A DNA stretch of 64,000 bases. Origin: Pararhizobium capsulatum DSM 1112. Its GTDB lineage: Bacteria; Pseudomonadota; Alphaproteobacteria; Rhizobiales; Rhizobiaceae. This document shows, one piece after another, positions 18,794 to 28,394 of the stretch (its first letter is position 1; every line of letters begins with the position of its first letter). A program made the position numbers and the translations under genes. The notes beneath the pieces were generated by a model. The model saw nothing but the letters and a program-made list of their open reading frames with translations. It had not been told where the DNA came from and made no database searches. The stretch lies in assembly GCF_030814475.1 (NCBI RefSeq), contig NZ_JAUSVF010000001.1, positions 3,939,001-4,003,000 of the forward strand. Direction: 5' to 3'.

Positions 18794-20008
18794 ATGCAAG
18801 ATGTAAAAGAGCTTTTCAGGGATCAGGAAGCGCCGGCCGGCAGGATCGTCCGCGCGATTGCCGCGATCGGCGCGGCGACGGCGACACAGCTGGTAAAATC
18901 CACAGGCCTCGCGCGCTCCACGGTCTCGACACTTCTTTCGGAATTGAAAGATGGGGGCATCGTTCTCGATCTCGACACCAAGAGCAACGGCTTCGGCCGT
19001 CCCTCACAACTTCTCTCGCTCAATCCCGCAACGGGCCGCTGTGCCGGCGTGCTGCTTGGCCTCGGCGAAATCCGCATCGTCATCTGCGATCTTGCCCATA
19101 CCGTGCTGTCGGACGTCTGGTTCGAGATGCGCCGCGACTATACGCCGGAGGAAGCCGCCGAGCAGATCAGGGACAATCTGACCCGGCAATGCGCATCGCT
19201 CGGCCTTGCGATCAAGGACTTGCTAGGTGTCGGCCTCGCGATCTCTGCACCGCTCAGCTATGACGGGCGCGTCCTCAACGGCGATGTCTTGCCGACCTGG
19301 GGCGGCGTCGATCTTGCCGCGATCTTCTCGAAACATCTGGACTGTCCGCTGCATGCGGAGAACGAAAGCCATTGCGGCGCGCTTGCCGAGATGACCTGGG
19401 GTGCGGCGATCGGCGAGAAGGACTTCGTTCTCTACAAGTTCGACCTTGGCGTCGGCGGCGCGATTGTGCGTGATGGCGTCGTGCAACGCGGTTTCAACGG
19501 CAGTGCCGCCGAGTTTGGCCATATCGTGCTCGATACCAACGGCAGCCTCTGCCGTTGTGGCAACCGGGGCTGCCTGCAAACCTTCACAGGCGGCTATCAT
19601 CTCATGCAGCATGCGGAAAAATTCGGTGGCCAGCCGGTGACCATCGACCAGTTCATCGAGCGGACCCGCGAAGGTCGCCTTGGCTACAGCCGGTTGATCG
19701 AGGATGCGGCGGAAAAGGCCGGCTGGGGCATGGGCATCACCGCCAGCATCCTCAACCCACCATTGTTCATCATCGTCGGCAAGCTCGCGACGATCGGCAA
19801 GGCTTTTACCGAACCATTGGAGCGCAGCTTCGCGCGCCACACGCTTCCCCCACCCGATCAGGTCGCCGACATGCCGAGACCGCGTTTCGTCGTCGGAAAG
19901 TTCCTCGGCAACGACGATACGGTTCTGGGCGCGGTGGCGTTGGTACTGCACCAGCATGGGCGGATCAGTGATACTCCAACATCGAATATCAAGCGCCTGG
20001 TCGTATAA
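18794..20008 (+). CDS. ROK-family transcriptional regulator
   Basis: A 404-residue protein. An N-terminal winged helix (ATQLVKSTGLARSTVSTLLSELKDGGIV, about residues 33-60) is fused to a ROK domain with the sugar-site region FDLGVGGAIV and the zinc motif CRCGNRGCLQ. It therefore resembles NagC/XylR regulators, not a sugar kinase. GGAGG lies about 12 bases upstream of the ATG. It is divergent from the CUT1 operon starting at 18557, which it probably represses. The 236-base gap between the two is AT-rich and must hold both promoters; no clean operator palindrome was seen. Confidence 0.9.
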   Translation: MQDVKELFRDQEAPAGRIVRAIAAIGAATATQLVKSTGLARSTVSTLLSELKDGGIVLDLDTKSNGFGRPSQLLSLNPATGRCAGVLLGLGEIRIVICDLAHTVLSDVWFEMRRDYTPEEAAEQIRDNLTRQCASLGLAIKDLLGVGLAISAPLSYDGRVLNGDVLPTWGGVDLAAIFSKHLDCPLHAENESHCGALAEMTWGAAIGEKDFVLYKFDLGVGGAIVRDGVVQRGFNGSAAEFGHIVLDTNGSLCRCGNRGCLQTFTGGYHLMQHAEKFGGQPVTIDQFIERTREGRLGYSRLIEDAAEKAGWGMGITASILNPPLFIIVGKLATIGKAFTEPLERSFARHTLPPPDQVADMPRPRFVVGKFLGNDDTVLGAVALVLHQHGRISDTPTSNIKRLVV

Positions 20009-20213
20009 GAGCGGATGACCCCGGCGCCGACGATGCCCTCGTCGCGGCCGGGGATCGGGCAATTGCCTCGCACGGGCCAGATCATCACTGGTCTCTACAA
20101 GCTGATCAGACGTTGCGGTTCGTCACCTCGAGTGTATCGATATGCAGGCCGGAAACCTGTGGCGCCACCCCTCCCACCGGCGACACATGTCTCGCGGTCC
20201 ACACAAAATGAAT

Positions 20214-21353
20214 TCACGGATACGCCGTTGAACCATCAGGCTTGCGGGTGATCTTGCGCTCCCAGTGGATGTAGTCGTCCTTGGCCAGGACCTTTTCATC
20301 GATCTCAATACCCCAGCCGGGGCGGTCGGGGCGAAGTTCCATGTGGCCATCGACCGGCATATAGGGGTCCAGCGCCCACGGCGCGTGCACATGCGGCTTG
20401 AATTCAAGGATCTTGAAATTCGACTGTGCGGCGCAGAAATGCACGTTTACGGCTGTCGCCAACGGCCCCATCGGGTTGTGAGGAGCAACCGTCACATAAT
20501 GCGCTTCGGCAATGGCGGCTATGCGGCGCATTTCGGTGACGCCGCCGACCACGCAGATATCGGGCTGGATGATATCGGCGCCGCGGGCGGTGAGCAGCGA
20601 CAGGAACTCGAAGCGATTGTAGAGAGATTCTCCCGTGGCCAGCGGAACCGTGACCTTGGATTTCAATTCCGCCCACGCCGGAATATGCTCGGGCCGGATC
20701 GGCTCCTCGTAGAAGAGCGGGTCGTTCGGGGCAAGTGCCGCCGCCAGTTGCACGGCCTGATAGGGCTCGAAAATCTTGGCATGGGCATCGAAAGCAAATT
20801 CATAGTGCGAGGGCGTGATTTCGCGAATCTTGCCGAAGTAATCGCCGGTTTCCTTGACAATTTCGCCCCAACGACTGCCATGCAGATCCCGGCGATAGGG
20901 GCTGAGCTTGAAGGCGGTATAGCCGTAGTCCTGGTTTAGCTTCAGGGTCTGATCGAGCGCGTGCTGCGGATCGGGCGCGGTGTAGACGCCGCAATAGACC
21001 TTGACCCGGTCGCGGACATGGCCACCCAGAAGCATGTAGACCGGCAGTCCGGCGGCCTTGCCAGCAATATCCCAAAGAGCGTGATCAATGGCGGAGATCG
21101 CGGCCAGGCCAAGTGCTCCCGGCGGGAAGCGGCACTGCTGATTGAGCTTCAACACCAGAAATTCGACACGGCGCGGATCTTCACCTTCGATCTGATGGAA
21201 CAGATAATCGAGCAGCGGCGGCAATGCCCAGTCGGGTCCGTGATTGTAGCATTCCCCCCAGCCACTGATGCCTTCGCTCGTTTCGATCTTCAAAAGCAGA
21301 CGCGGACGGTCATCGACACGCTGCATGTAAGTCTTGATGCCAGTGATATGCAC
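20214..21353 (-). CDS. Enolase-superfamily acid-sugar dehydratase (mandelate racemase/galactonate dehydratase-like)
   Basis: A 379-residue protein with the two enolase-superfamily domains. Candidate metal ligands are the D in YEFAFDAHAKIF, the E in LFYEEPI and the E in ATGESLYNRF. The H in VAPHNPMGP is a candidate general base. RWGEIVKETGDYF and ADIIQPDICVVGG fit the DgoD/RspA branch. Members remove water from acid sugars, making 2-keto-3-deoxy products. It follows, with an 11-base gap, the gene for a DapA-like lyase that could take such a product. The 205 bases beyond its 3' end hold nothing I can assign. Confidence 0.85.
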   Translation of the reverse strand: MHITGIKTYMQRVDDRPRLLLKIETSEGISGWGECYNHGPDWALPPLLDYLFHQIEGEDPRRVEFLVLKLNQQCRFPPGALGLAAISAIDHALWDIAGKAAGLPVYMLLGGHVRDRVKVYCGVYTAPDPQHALDQTLKLNQDYGYTAFKLSPYRRDLHGSRWGEIVKETGDYFGKIREITPSHYEFAFDAHAKIFEPYQAVQLAAALAPNDPLFYEEPIRPEHIPAWAELKSKVTVPLATGESLYNRFEFLSLLTARGADIIQPDICVVGGVTEMRRIAAIAEAHYVTVAPHNPMGPLATAVNVHFCAAQSNFKILEFKPHVHAPWALDPYMPVDGHMELRPDRPGWGIEIDEKVLAKDDYIHWERKITRKPDGSTAYP

Positions 21354-21364
21354 GTCAGATCTCC

Positions 21365-22285
21365 TTAAGCCGCACGCTGCTCGGTGATGACCCGGTCCAC
21401 CACGCCGCGCAGTATGGCGCGTTCCCCGTCATTCAGCGCGACGACGCCCGGAATGCGAACCGGGCCGACATCAGTGCCAAGCATGCCCAGAGCTTCCTTG
21501 ACGACGGTGACATTGGCTCCGTTGTTGTATTTCGTGCGCAGCGCCTCGAATTCGGCGATGCCGTCGATCAGCTTGCGCGCACCGGCATAGTTTCCGGCCT
21601 CGAGAGCCGTATGAATGGCGTGGGACCGTTGCGGAAAAACGTTGACGAGGCCCGAGGTGAAGCCACGGGCGCCGAGTGCATAAAAGGCGGGTGCCCAGCC
21701 TTCAGCCAAGCCGCAGACCCAGATGGCTGGAGCGTCATCAGTTGAGCGGATCACCTCGGCCAGCAACATCAGGTTGGTCGATGCGAACTTGATGCCGGCA
21801 ATGTTGGGATGCAGCGCAAGCTGGCGGAAGTCAGCAACGGAGAAACCGTCGCTGCGAACATAGGCGATCACCGGCACAGTGCAGAAATCGGCGAGTTCCA
21901 GGAAATAGCGGGCCTGATAGGAGGGGCCGGCGAACGGGTCCATGGGATGATGACCCATGATCGCATCGGCACCTTCAGCAATCGCATCCTTGGCAAGGGC
22001 TTTGGCATCGCTCAGCGAGCGACCCACGGCGGCACTCACCAGAGACTTGCCGCCGGCAGCCGCGATGGTGGTGCGATGCACGATGCGGATCTCGTCCATG
22101 GTGAGGGTGAAGAACTCACCTGTGTTGCCTGCCGCCATGAGGTTGTGAACGCTGGCGGCGGCAAGACCTCTGATCAATGCACCCAACTTCTCGACATCGA
22201 TGCTGCCGTCCTGGGAATAGGGTGTAACGGGTACGCCTGAAATGCCAGTAAGCGCTTTTCTAACGGTCTCGAGCTTCTCACTCAC
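21365..22285 (-). CDS. DapA-family aldolase/dehydratase (KDG/5-keto-4-deoxyglucarate dehydratase-like)
   Basis: A 306-residue TIM-barrel lyase. It has NTGEFFTLTMDE (residues 43-54), similar to 5-keto-4-deoxyglucarate dehydratases. VIAYVRSDG carries the conserved tyrosine and GIKFAST the Schiff-base lysine. The start is a GTG at 22285, preceded by GAGG, giving an 8-base overlap with the regulator upstream; the frame stays open for 64 more codons but that would run deep into the regulator gene. With the enolase-superfamily gene downstream it could form a two-step route from an acid sugar to a 2-oxo acid. A hydroxyproline-type deaminase of the same family is an alternative. Confidence 0.85.
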   Translation of the reverse strand: MSEKLETVRKALTGISGVPVTPYSQDGSIDVEKLGALIRGLAAASVHNLMAAGNTGEFFTLTMDEIRIVHRTTIAAAGGKSLVSAAVGRSLSDAKALAKDAIAEGADAIMGHHPMDPFAGPSYQARYFLELADFCTVPVIAYVRSDGFSVADFRQLALHPNIAGIKFASTNLMLLAEVIRSTDDAPAIWVCGLAEGWAPAFYALGARGFTSGLVNVFPQRSHAIHTALEAGNYAGARKLIDGIAEFEALRTKYNNGANVTVVKEALGMLGTDVGPVRIPGVVALNDGERAILRGVVDRVITEQRAA

Positions 22286-22997
22286 CTTGGATATCCTCTT
22301 TTTTTCCGAATACGATTGACAGGTAGGTCTCGCCCGAGCGGACGACATGATTGCGCATATGCCGTTCCGCACGCTCGGCATCTCCGTCGATAATTGCGTC
22401 AGCGATGGAACTGTGCTCGCGCAGCGCCTTGTTGCGCTCCGCAGGATCGGAATGGATGATCCTGCGAATGCTCGCATCGTAGAACTGCTGGCGCTCGATC
22501 AGTCGCGCCAGATACTGGCAGCGCGACGCGCGGTGAATTTCGTCGTGGAAGGCTTCATTGAGCACAATCAGCTGGTCCGCATTGCCGCTGGAAGTCGCCG
22601 CCTCCATCAGGTTGACCGTCGCCCTGAGCGCAGTCTTTCCCTCATCCGCAATGCGGCGCGCGGCCAGATGGCCGATCATGGATTCCAGCGCGGCGCGGGC
22701 CAGGATCATCTCCTCCGCCCAGTTCATGTTGAACTTGATGAGCACGCCTCGCCGGGGGAGCGCCTGCACGAGGCCTTCTGCCTCCAACAGCCGCAAGGCC
22801 TCCTTGATCGGCGTAGTGCTGACGCCGAACTGCTCCGCCAACTGACGTTCATTGACCTTTTCATCGGGGGTGAACCGACCGGCGATGATGGCGCCGCGCA
22901 GGATGCGGTGCACGTGATCGCGCACCGTCAACTGAAGTTGGGGATCCAGCTTCTCGATGCCGCCCATTCCGCGCTGAAGATCAGTTTCATTCGCCAT
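22278..22997 (-). CDS. GntR-family regulator (FadR/FCD subgroup)
   Basis: A 239-residue regulator. The winged helix lies at about residues 35-80 (NERQLAEQFGVSTTPIKEALRLLEAEGLV), followed by an FCD effector domain with the metal-site type residues in NEAFHDEIHRAS and REHSSIADAI. It heads the operon with the lyase and the enolase-superfamily gene and is divergent from the importer starting at 23123. The palindrome at 23035-23060 in the intergenic region is its probable operator. The start at 22997 has AGGA upstream; a longer form starting at 23075 would run over the palindrome and is less likely. Confidence 0.9.
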   Translation of the reverse strand: MANETDLQRGMGGIEKLDPQLQLTVRDHVHRILRGAIIAGRFTPDEKVNERQLAEQFGVSTTPIKEALRLLEAEGLVQALPRRGVLIKFNMNWAEEMILARAALESMIGHLAARRIADEGKTALRATVNLMEAATSSGNADQLIVLNEAFHDEIHRASRCQYLARLIERQQFYDASIRRIIHSDPAERNKALREHSSIADAIIDGDAERAERHMRNHVVRSGETYLSIVFGKKEDIQGE

Positions 22998-23034
22998 TGC
23001 TGCAAAATCCTGTTGACGATCAAATCGACTTGTG

Positions 23035-23060
23035 AAATTTGATATATCAGATTTCAAATT
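23035..23060. promoter_or_regulatory. Candidate GntR operator palindrome
   Basis: A perfect 10-bp palindrome TGATATATCA (23040-23049) lies inside a wider inverted repeat AATTTGA...TCAAATT. It is placed between the divergent GntR regulator and importer genes, where a shared operator is expected. Confidence 0.6.
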
Positions 23061-23122
23061 GATGTCGATACGCAATTTGATGAAACTTAGAGGTTGAGGA
23101 GCCTCACCTGGAGGAAACGAAT

Positions 23123-24718
23123 ATGTTCAGACGCCACTTTTTGACCCTCGCCAGCGCTGTCGCGATTGCCACTGCGCTGCCTTTCGTCGCAACGGCCGCA
23201 ACGCCGAGTGATCAGTTGGTCATTGCGACCAACATGTCCTCCATGCGTGGCCTGGACCCCCATGAACTCAATCAGCTCGAAGCCGCCGAGGTTGTCGCCA
23301 ATCTATACGAGCGCCTGATCGTTCTGCCGGCTGACAACATTACGCAGCCCCAGCCAGGCCTTGCAGAAAGCTGGACCGTTTCCGAGGATGGCAAGACCTT
23401 CACCTTCAAGATCCGCTCTGGCGTGACGTTCCATTCCGGCAACCCCCTGACAGCCAAGGATGTCGAATGGTCGCTGCGCCGTTTGGTGAAGCTGGGGCTT
23501 GCTCCCTCCACCGATCTTCGCCAATGGGGCTTCTCGGCTGACAACGTCGACAGCCTCATCCGCGCCACGGACGAACACACTGTCGTCGTCGAGACCAAGG
23601 AAGTCTGGAACGCAGACCTGATCCTGCTGTCGCTTGCCAGTTTCTCCACGTCGATCCTGGACAGCGCCTTTCTTGCCGACAAGGCCAAGAACGATGACAT
23701 GGGTCGGGAATTCCTGCAGACCGCGGATGCCGGATCCGGTCCCTATTCGCTGCGCAGCTGGCGGGCCAACGAACTGCTGATCGCCGATGCCTTCAAGGAC
23801 TACTGGCAGGGTGAGCCGGCCATGCGTCGTGTCGTTCTGCGCCACCTGCCAGAATCCTCTGCGCAGCGCCTGCAGATCGAAAACGGCGATATGGACATCG
23901 CGACCCGTTTGTCCTCCACCGATCTTGCAGCGCTCGAAGCCGGCGGCAAGGTGGATATCCAGAAGACACCGGGATTCGGTTTCTACTATCTGGCGCTGAA
24001 CCAGAAAGACGAGATCCTCGGCAACCCAAAGGTTCGCGAAGCCTTCCGCTACCTCATCGACTATGATGGCCTCGCCAGCACAGTCATGAAATATTACGGC
24101 ATCAAGCAACATAGCATCATTCCCGCCGGCTTGCCGGGCGCAATGACGGAAAATCCCTACAAGCTTGATATTGAAAAGGCCAAGCAGCTGCTTGCCGAAG
24201 CCGGATATCCCGACGGCTTCTCCAAGGTCTACTATGCCACACCGGTCACGCCGGAATTCGAAATCGCCCAGTCGTTGCAGGCAAATGCGGCAAAGGCGGG
24301 CATCAAGCTCGACCTGCAGGGCGGGGACCATATCGGCAAATTTCGTGAACGGGCCTTCGAGATTTTCTCGGCGCGCTCGGGCGAACGCCTGCCCGACCCG
24401 CATGCAGTGCTCGCTTCCTACGCAACCAATGCCAACAACGCCGACGAAGCCAAGCTGACCGGTCTTCTGGCGTGGCGCTCGGCATGGGACGTGCCGAAGG
24501 ACATTCAGGATATGGTGCAGGCCGCGGCCCACGAAACCGACAAGGCCAAGCGTGGCGAACTCTATGCCAAGATCAACAAGGCCTATCTGGCATCCTCGCC
24601 GGCATTGGTCACATCTTTCCAAAGAACGGATGCCAAGGCTGTCAGCAAGACGGTGAAAGGCTATACCGGCCACTCAACCTGGTTGACCCGCTGGGACACC
24701 GTGACCAAGGGCGAATAA
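23123..24718 (+). CDS. Family 5 extracellular solute-binding protein (DppA/NikA-type)
   Basis: A 531-residue exported binding protein with signal peptide MFRRHFLTLASAVAIATALPF..ATA. It has the family 5 pattern: VVANLYERLIVLPADN, LAESWTVSEDGKTFTFKIRSGVTFHSGNPLTAKDVEWS and GPYSLRSWRANELL. Relatives carry di- or oligopeptides, nickel chelates or modified sugars and opines. GGAGG lies 8 bases upstream. It opens an operon of importer genes (permeases, ATPases) divergent from a GntR-lyase-enolase operon, so its ligand is likely an acid sugar or hydroxy acid rather than a peptide. Confidence 0.92.
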   Translation: MFRRHFLTLASAVAIATALPFVATAATPSDQLVIATNMSSMRGLDPHELNQLEAAEVVANLYERLIVLPADNITQPQPGLAESWTVSEDGKTFTFKIRSGVTFHSGNPLTAKDVEWSLRRLVKLGLAPSTDLRQWGFSADNVDSLIRATDEHTVVVETKEVWNADLILLSLASFSTSILDSAFLADKAKNDDMGREFLQTADAGSGPYSLRSWRANELLIADAFKDYWQGEPAMRRVVLRHLPESSAQRLQIENGDMDIATRLSSTDLAALEAGGKVDIQKTPGFGFYYLALNQKDEILGNPKVREAFRYLIDYDGLASTVMKYYGIKQHSIIPAGLPGAMTENPYKLDIEKAKQLLAEAGYPDGFSKVYYATPVTPEFEIAQSLQANAAKAGIKLDLQGGDHIGKFRERAFEIFSARSGERLPDPHAVLASYATNANNADEAKLTGLLAWRSAWDVPKDIQDMVQAAAHETDKAKRGELYAKINKAYLASSPALVTSFQRTDAKAVSKTVKGYTGHSTWLTRWDTVTKGE

Positions 24719-24742
24719 TCGCCTCCAGCAAGGACACTTGAC

Positions 24743-25807
24743 TTGACCTCCTCCCAAGCGACCGCCAAGAACGGCCCGGACAGCAGCAGAAAGCTGTTGT
24801 CCAGTGCCGGTAAAATCGCGACCTCTTTCGCAGTAATCCTGACAACCCTGTTCGGTCTTTTGGTTATTACGTTCGTGATCGGACGCCTGGTGCCAGCCGA
24901 TCCGGTCATTGCTGCCGTTGGCGACCAGGCCGATCAGGTAACCTATGACCGCGTGTACAAGGAGATGGGCCTCGATCGCCCCCTCTACGTACAGTTCGGA
25001 CACTACCTGGCCGACGTGGTGCGTTTCGACTTCGGTCAATCGCATATCACCAAGAACAAGGTATCGGACGATCTCGCCCGCGTGTTCCCCGCCACCCTCG
25101 AACTGGCGACACTGGCGACGCTGATCGGGGCCGGTTTCGGGGTGCCGCTGGGCGTCGTCTCCGCGGTGCGCAAGGGGACATGGGTCGACCATCTCGGCCG
25201 TGTCATCGGTCTGCTCGGTTACTCGACACCGATCTTCTGGCTTGGCACGGTCGTCATTCTGGTCTTCTACGCCAAGTTAGGACTGATCCCCGGAGGAGGA
25301 CGAATAGATATCTACAACGAGGGTCTGGTCGAAGGGCCGACCGGTTCGTTGCTGGTGGATTCCATCATCGCCGGAGAATGGGGCGTATTCTGGAGCGCGC
25401 TTCATCATGTGCTCGCGCCAGCGCTGATTCTCGGCTACGCCGCCATGGCCTATCTCAGCCGCATGAGCCGCAGCTTCATGCTGGAGCAGCTGCGTCAGGA
25501 ATACATCCTGACGGCGCGCGCCAAGGGGCTCAGCCAGAATTCCGTGGTCTGGCGCCATGCATTCCGCAATATCCGCGTGCAGTTGCTGACCGTGGTGGCG
25601 CTGGCCTATTGCGGCCTTCTGGATGGTACCGTGCTCATCGAAACAGTTTTCGCGTGGCCGGGCCTTGGCCAGTATCTGACATCAGCGCTTTTCTTCGCCG
25701 ACATGAACGCGGTGCTCGGCAGCGTGCTCCTGATCGGCATCATCTCCATCGCGATCAATCTTCTCTCGGATATTGTCTATCGCTTTATCGATCCGAGGAC
25801 ACGGTGA
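24743..25807 (+). CDS. Peptide/nickel-type ABC importer permease (DppB-like)
   Basis: A 354-residue permease with hydrophobic N-terminal segment TSFAVILTTLFGLLVITFVIGRLVPADPV and the EAA-like loop LTARAKGLSQNSVVWRHAFRN that binds the ATPases. The start is a TTG at 24743 with AAGGA eight bases before it; no ATG gives a full-length protein. It begins 25 bases after the binding-protein gene and overlaps the next permease start. Confidence 0.91.
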   Translation: MTSSQATAKNGPDSSRKLLSSAGKIATSFAVILTTLFGLLVITFVIGRLVPADPVIAAVGDQADQVTYDRVYKEMGLDRPLYVQFGHYLADVVRFDFGQSHITKNKVSDDLARVFPATLELATLATLIGAGFGVPLGVVSAVRKGTWVDHLGRVIGLLGYSTPIFWLGTVVILVFYAKLGLIPGGGRIDIYNEGLVEGPTGSLLVDSIIAGEWGVFWSALHHVLAPALILGYAAMAYLSRMSRSFMLEQLRQEYILTARAKGLSQNSVVWRHAFRNIRVQLLTVVALAYCGLLDGTVLIETVFAWPGLGQYLTSALFFADMNAVLGSVLLIGIISIAINLLSDIVYRFIDPRTR

Positions 25808-26718
25808 CACCAATGGAAAAACCTGCTTCCCTGCATGACTGGCTGATCAACGAAGACTTCACATCGACGCGCCAGGCGCGGCTGCACAAGATGTATGTCG
25901 CCTGGCTGAGCCTGCTTGCCAACCCCCTCGCCTTCACCGGTTTTCTGGTCATCCTGGGTTTGATCCTGGTCGCGATTTTCGGTCCGATGATCATCACCTA
26001 CGACCCTTATGCCCAAGACCTTTCCAAGGCGCTGCAGCCGCTGTCTTCGACACACTGGTTCGGCACCGACGAATTCGGCCGCGACGTCTTTACGCGCCTG
26101 GTCTACGGCGCCCGCACGACGCTCTACATCAGCATTCTAGTTACCGTCATCGTCGGCCCGATCGGCTTCGTCATCGGTGCAACGTCAGGCTATCTCGGAG
26201 GTTGGGTCGACGTGGTGCTGATGCGCATCACCGATATTTTTCTCTCCTTCCCGAGCCTGGTTCTGGCGCTGGCGTTTTCCGCGGCCCTCGGCCCCGGCAT
26301 CGAGAACGCGGTCATCGCCATCGCGCTCACCGTCTGGCCGCCAATTGCCCGCCTGGCGCGCGCAGAAACCCTGACCTTCCGCAATGCCGACTTCGTCGTC
26401 GCGGCCGAGCTGCAGGGGGCGGGCATGATGCGCATTCTCCTGCGTCATATCGTGCCGCTTTGTGCGCCGTCTGTCGTTGTGCGCCTGACGCTTAACATGT
26501 CGAGCATCATTCTGACCGCCGCGGGCCTCGGATTCCTCGGACTGGGCGCCCAGCCCCCGATGCCCGAGTGGGGCGCCATGGCGGCATCCGGGCGGCAATA
26601 CCTGCTCGACGCATGGTGGCTGACCACCATTCCCGGCATCGCGATCTTGACCGTGAGCCTCGCCTTCAACCTGCTCGGCGACGGCCTGCGCGACATTCTG
26701 GATCCTAGAAATGCATAA
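25804..26718 (+). CDS. Peptide/nickel-type ABC importer permease (DppC-like)
   Basis: A permease of about 304 residues. It has the DppC-type motif THWFGTDEFGRDVFTRLVYGAR near residues 85-105 and the EAA-like loop VAAELQGAGMMRILLRHIVP. GTG at 25804 overlaps the upstream stop (GTGA) and has GAGGA just before it. An ATG at 25813 gives a protein three residues shorter but is 13 bases from that site. The frame is open for 208 codons upstream, but that is a shadow of the DppB-like gene. Confidence 0.92.
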   Translation: MTPMEKPASLHDWLINEDFTSTRQARLHKMYVAWLSLLANPLAFTGFLVILGLILVAIFGPMIITYDPYAQDLSKALQPLSSTHWFGTDEFGRDVFTRLVYGARTTLYISILVTVIVGPIGFVIGATSGYLGGWVDVVLMRITDIFLSFPSLVLALAFSAALGPGIENAVIAIALTVWPPIARLARAETLTFRNADFVVAAELQGAGMMRILLRHIVPLCAPSVVVRLTLNMSSIILTAAGLGFLGLGAQPPMPEWGAMAASGRQYLLDAWWLTTIPGIAILTVSLAFNLLGDGLRDILDPRNA

Positions 26719-27562
26719 GTCTGCGGATACCATTCTGACGATCGAGAACATGTCCGTCGAGTTTCCGACATTGTCTGGCTCCGTCATGGCAGTGCGTGAT
26801 GTCTCCTTTAGCGTCGGTCGCGAGAAAGTCGGCATCATCGGCGAATCCGGATCGGGCAAGAGCACCACCGGCCGCGCCATCATGGGGCTCCAGCCGCCCA
26901 AGGCGCGGGTAAAGGCGGATCGCATGGCCTTTGAAGAGGTGGACCTCTTGAAGACCACCGAGCAGGACATGCTGAAGATTCGCGGACGCCGCATCGCCAT
27001 GATCCTGCAGGATCCGAAATATTCGCTGAACCCCGTCATGAGCGTCGGCGAGCAAATCGCAGAAACCGTATTGTTGCATGAAGGGGTATCCCGCAAGGAA
27101 GCGCGTGCCCGCACGCTCGCCATGCTGGAACGGGTCCGAATCCGCGATCCCCATCGCGTGTTCGATCTTTATCCGCACGAAGTCTCCGGCGGCATGGGTC
27201 AGCGCATCATGATCTCGATGATGCTGATCGCTTCCCCCTCGCTGATCATCGCCGACGAGCCAACATCGGCGCTCGACGTGACAGTGCGCCAGCAGGTGTT
27301 GTCGATCCTCGACGAGCTGGTGGCGGAACGCAATATCGGGCTGATCTTCATCTCGCACGATCTTAATCTGGTGCGCAGTTTCTGCGACCGGGTGATCATC
27401 ATGTACGCCGGGCGCATCGTCGAGACCATCACAGCGGCAGAGCTGGACAATGCCCGGCACCCCTATACCCGCGGCCTGCTCAATGCACTGCCGAGCCTCG
27501 ATCACCCGCGTGACCGGCTGGACGTCCTTCAGCGCGATCCGGCCTGGCTGGAGAACAAATGA
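26711..27562 (+). CDS. Peptide/nickel-type importer ATPase (DppD/NikD-like)
   Basis: A 283-residue ATPase with Walker A GESGSGKST (residues 45-53), Q-loop ILQDPKYSLNPV, signature VSGGMGQR, Walker [13 protein letters not shown] and H-switch FISHD. The C-terminal HPYTRGLLNALPSL is the Opp/Dpp-type oligopeptide tail. It is shorter than most DppD proteins (about 330) and nearer NikD in size. It overlaps the DppC-like gene by 8 bases and the next ATPase by 4. Confidence 0.92.
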   Translation: MHKSADTILTIENMSVEFPTLSGSVMAVRDVSFSVGREKVGIIGESGSGKSTTGRAIMGLQPPKARVKADRMAFEEVDLLKTTEQDMLKIRGRRIAMILQDPKYSLNPVMSVGEQIAETVLLHEGVSRKEARARTLAMLERVRIRDPHRVFDLYPHEVSGGMGQRIMISMMLIASPSLIIADEPTSALDVTVRQQVLSILDELVAERNIGLIFISHDLNLVRSFCDRVIIMYAGRIVETITAAELDNARHPYTRGLLNALPSLDHPRDRLDVLQRDPAWLENK

Positions 27563-28320
27563 TGTCCATGATCAAGGTGGAAAACCTTGCTGTATCCTAC
27601 GGCAAGCCCGGTAGCGAAGTTCGCGTCGTCAAGGATGTGTCCTTCTCCGTGGCCCGGGGCGAAGCCTTCGGCCTGGTTGGCGAAAGCGGCTGCGGCAAGT
27701 CGACGATCCTCGGCGCGCTGGCCGGCCGCAACAAGCAGTGGACCGGCCTTATCGCCATCGACGGTGAGTCCATAGAACAGAAGCGCACCCGCGCCCAGCT
27801 CGCCAAGCAGCAGATGGTGTTCCAGGACCCGTTCGGCTCGATCCACCCGCGCCACACAATCGCGCGCACTTTGCTGGAGCCTTTGGAAATCCATGGCATC
27901 GACCGACGACAGGAGCGTGTCGCAAAGGTGCTGGACGATGTGGGTCTGCCGCAGAATTTCCGCTACCGTTTTCCGCACCAGCTTTCCGGCGGCCAGCGCC
28001 AGCGCGTCGCCATCGCCCGCGCCCTGATCCTGTCGCCACGCATCCTGCTGCTGGACGAGCCAACGTCCGCTCTCGACGTCTCTATCCAGGCGGAAATCCT
28101 CAATCTTCTGAAGGACCTGCGCGAGCGAGAAGGCCTGACCTATATTCTTGTCAGCCACGATCTCGCAGTTGTCTCCCATCTCTGCGACCGCGTTGCCGTG
28201 ATGCAGGATGGCGGCTTCGTCGAAATTGCTGAAAAGAGGCAGCTGATCGAGGGGACGGTCACCCACCCCTATACCCGCACCCTGATGGACGGCAGCCGCG
28301 GCTATGTTCCCGCGATCTAA
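27559..28320 (+). CDS. Peptide/nickel-type importer ATPase (DppF/NikE-like)
   Basis: A 253-residue ATPase: Walker [11 protein letters not shown]-loop [14 protein letters not shown], signature LSGGQRQRV, Walker [13 protein letters not shown] and H-switch LVSHD. It ends [19 protein letters not shown]. It pairs with the DppD-like ATPase to drive the importer. Its start ATGATG overlaps the upstream stop. It is the last gene of the operon; a RIME-like repeat follows within 80 bases. Confidence 0.92.
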   Translation: MMSMIKVENLAVSYGKPGSEVRVVKDVSFSVARGEAFGLVGESGCGKSTILGALAGRNKQWTGLIAIDGESIEQKRTRAQLAKQQMVFQDPFGSIHPRHTIARTLLEPLEIHGIDRRQERVAKVLDDVGLPQNFRYRFPHQLSGGQRQRVAIARALILSPRILLLDEPTSALDVSIQAEILNLLKDLREREGLTYILVSHDLAVVSHLCDRVAVMQDGGFVEIAEKRQLIEGTVTHPYTRTLMDGSRGYVPAI

Positions 28321-28394
28321 CTGTAATTTCATCGCAGGTGACCCCATCGGAACGATGGAGCGGAGTTTTGGCAGCTTGCCGTATCCGTGGTTTC

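Noticed and set aside
20009..20213. Possible small gene or remnant between the ROK regulator and the enolase-superfamily gene
   Set aside because: Short frames occur on both strands, but none has a start signal or a motif that I can name.
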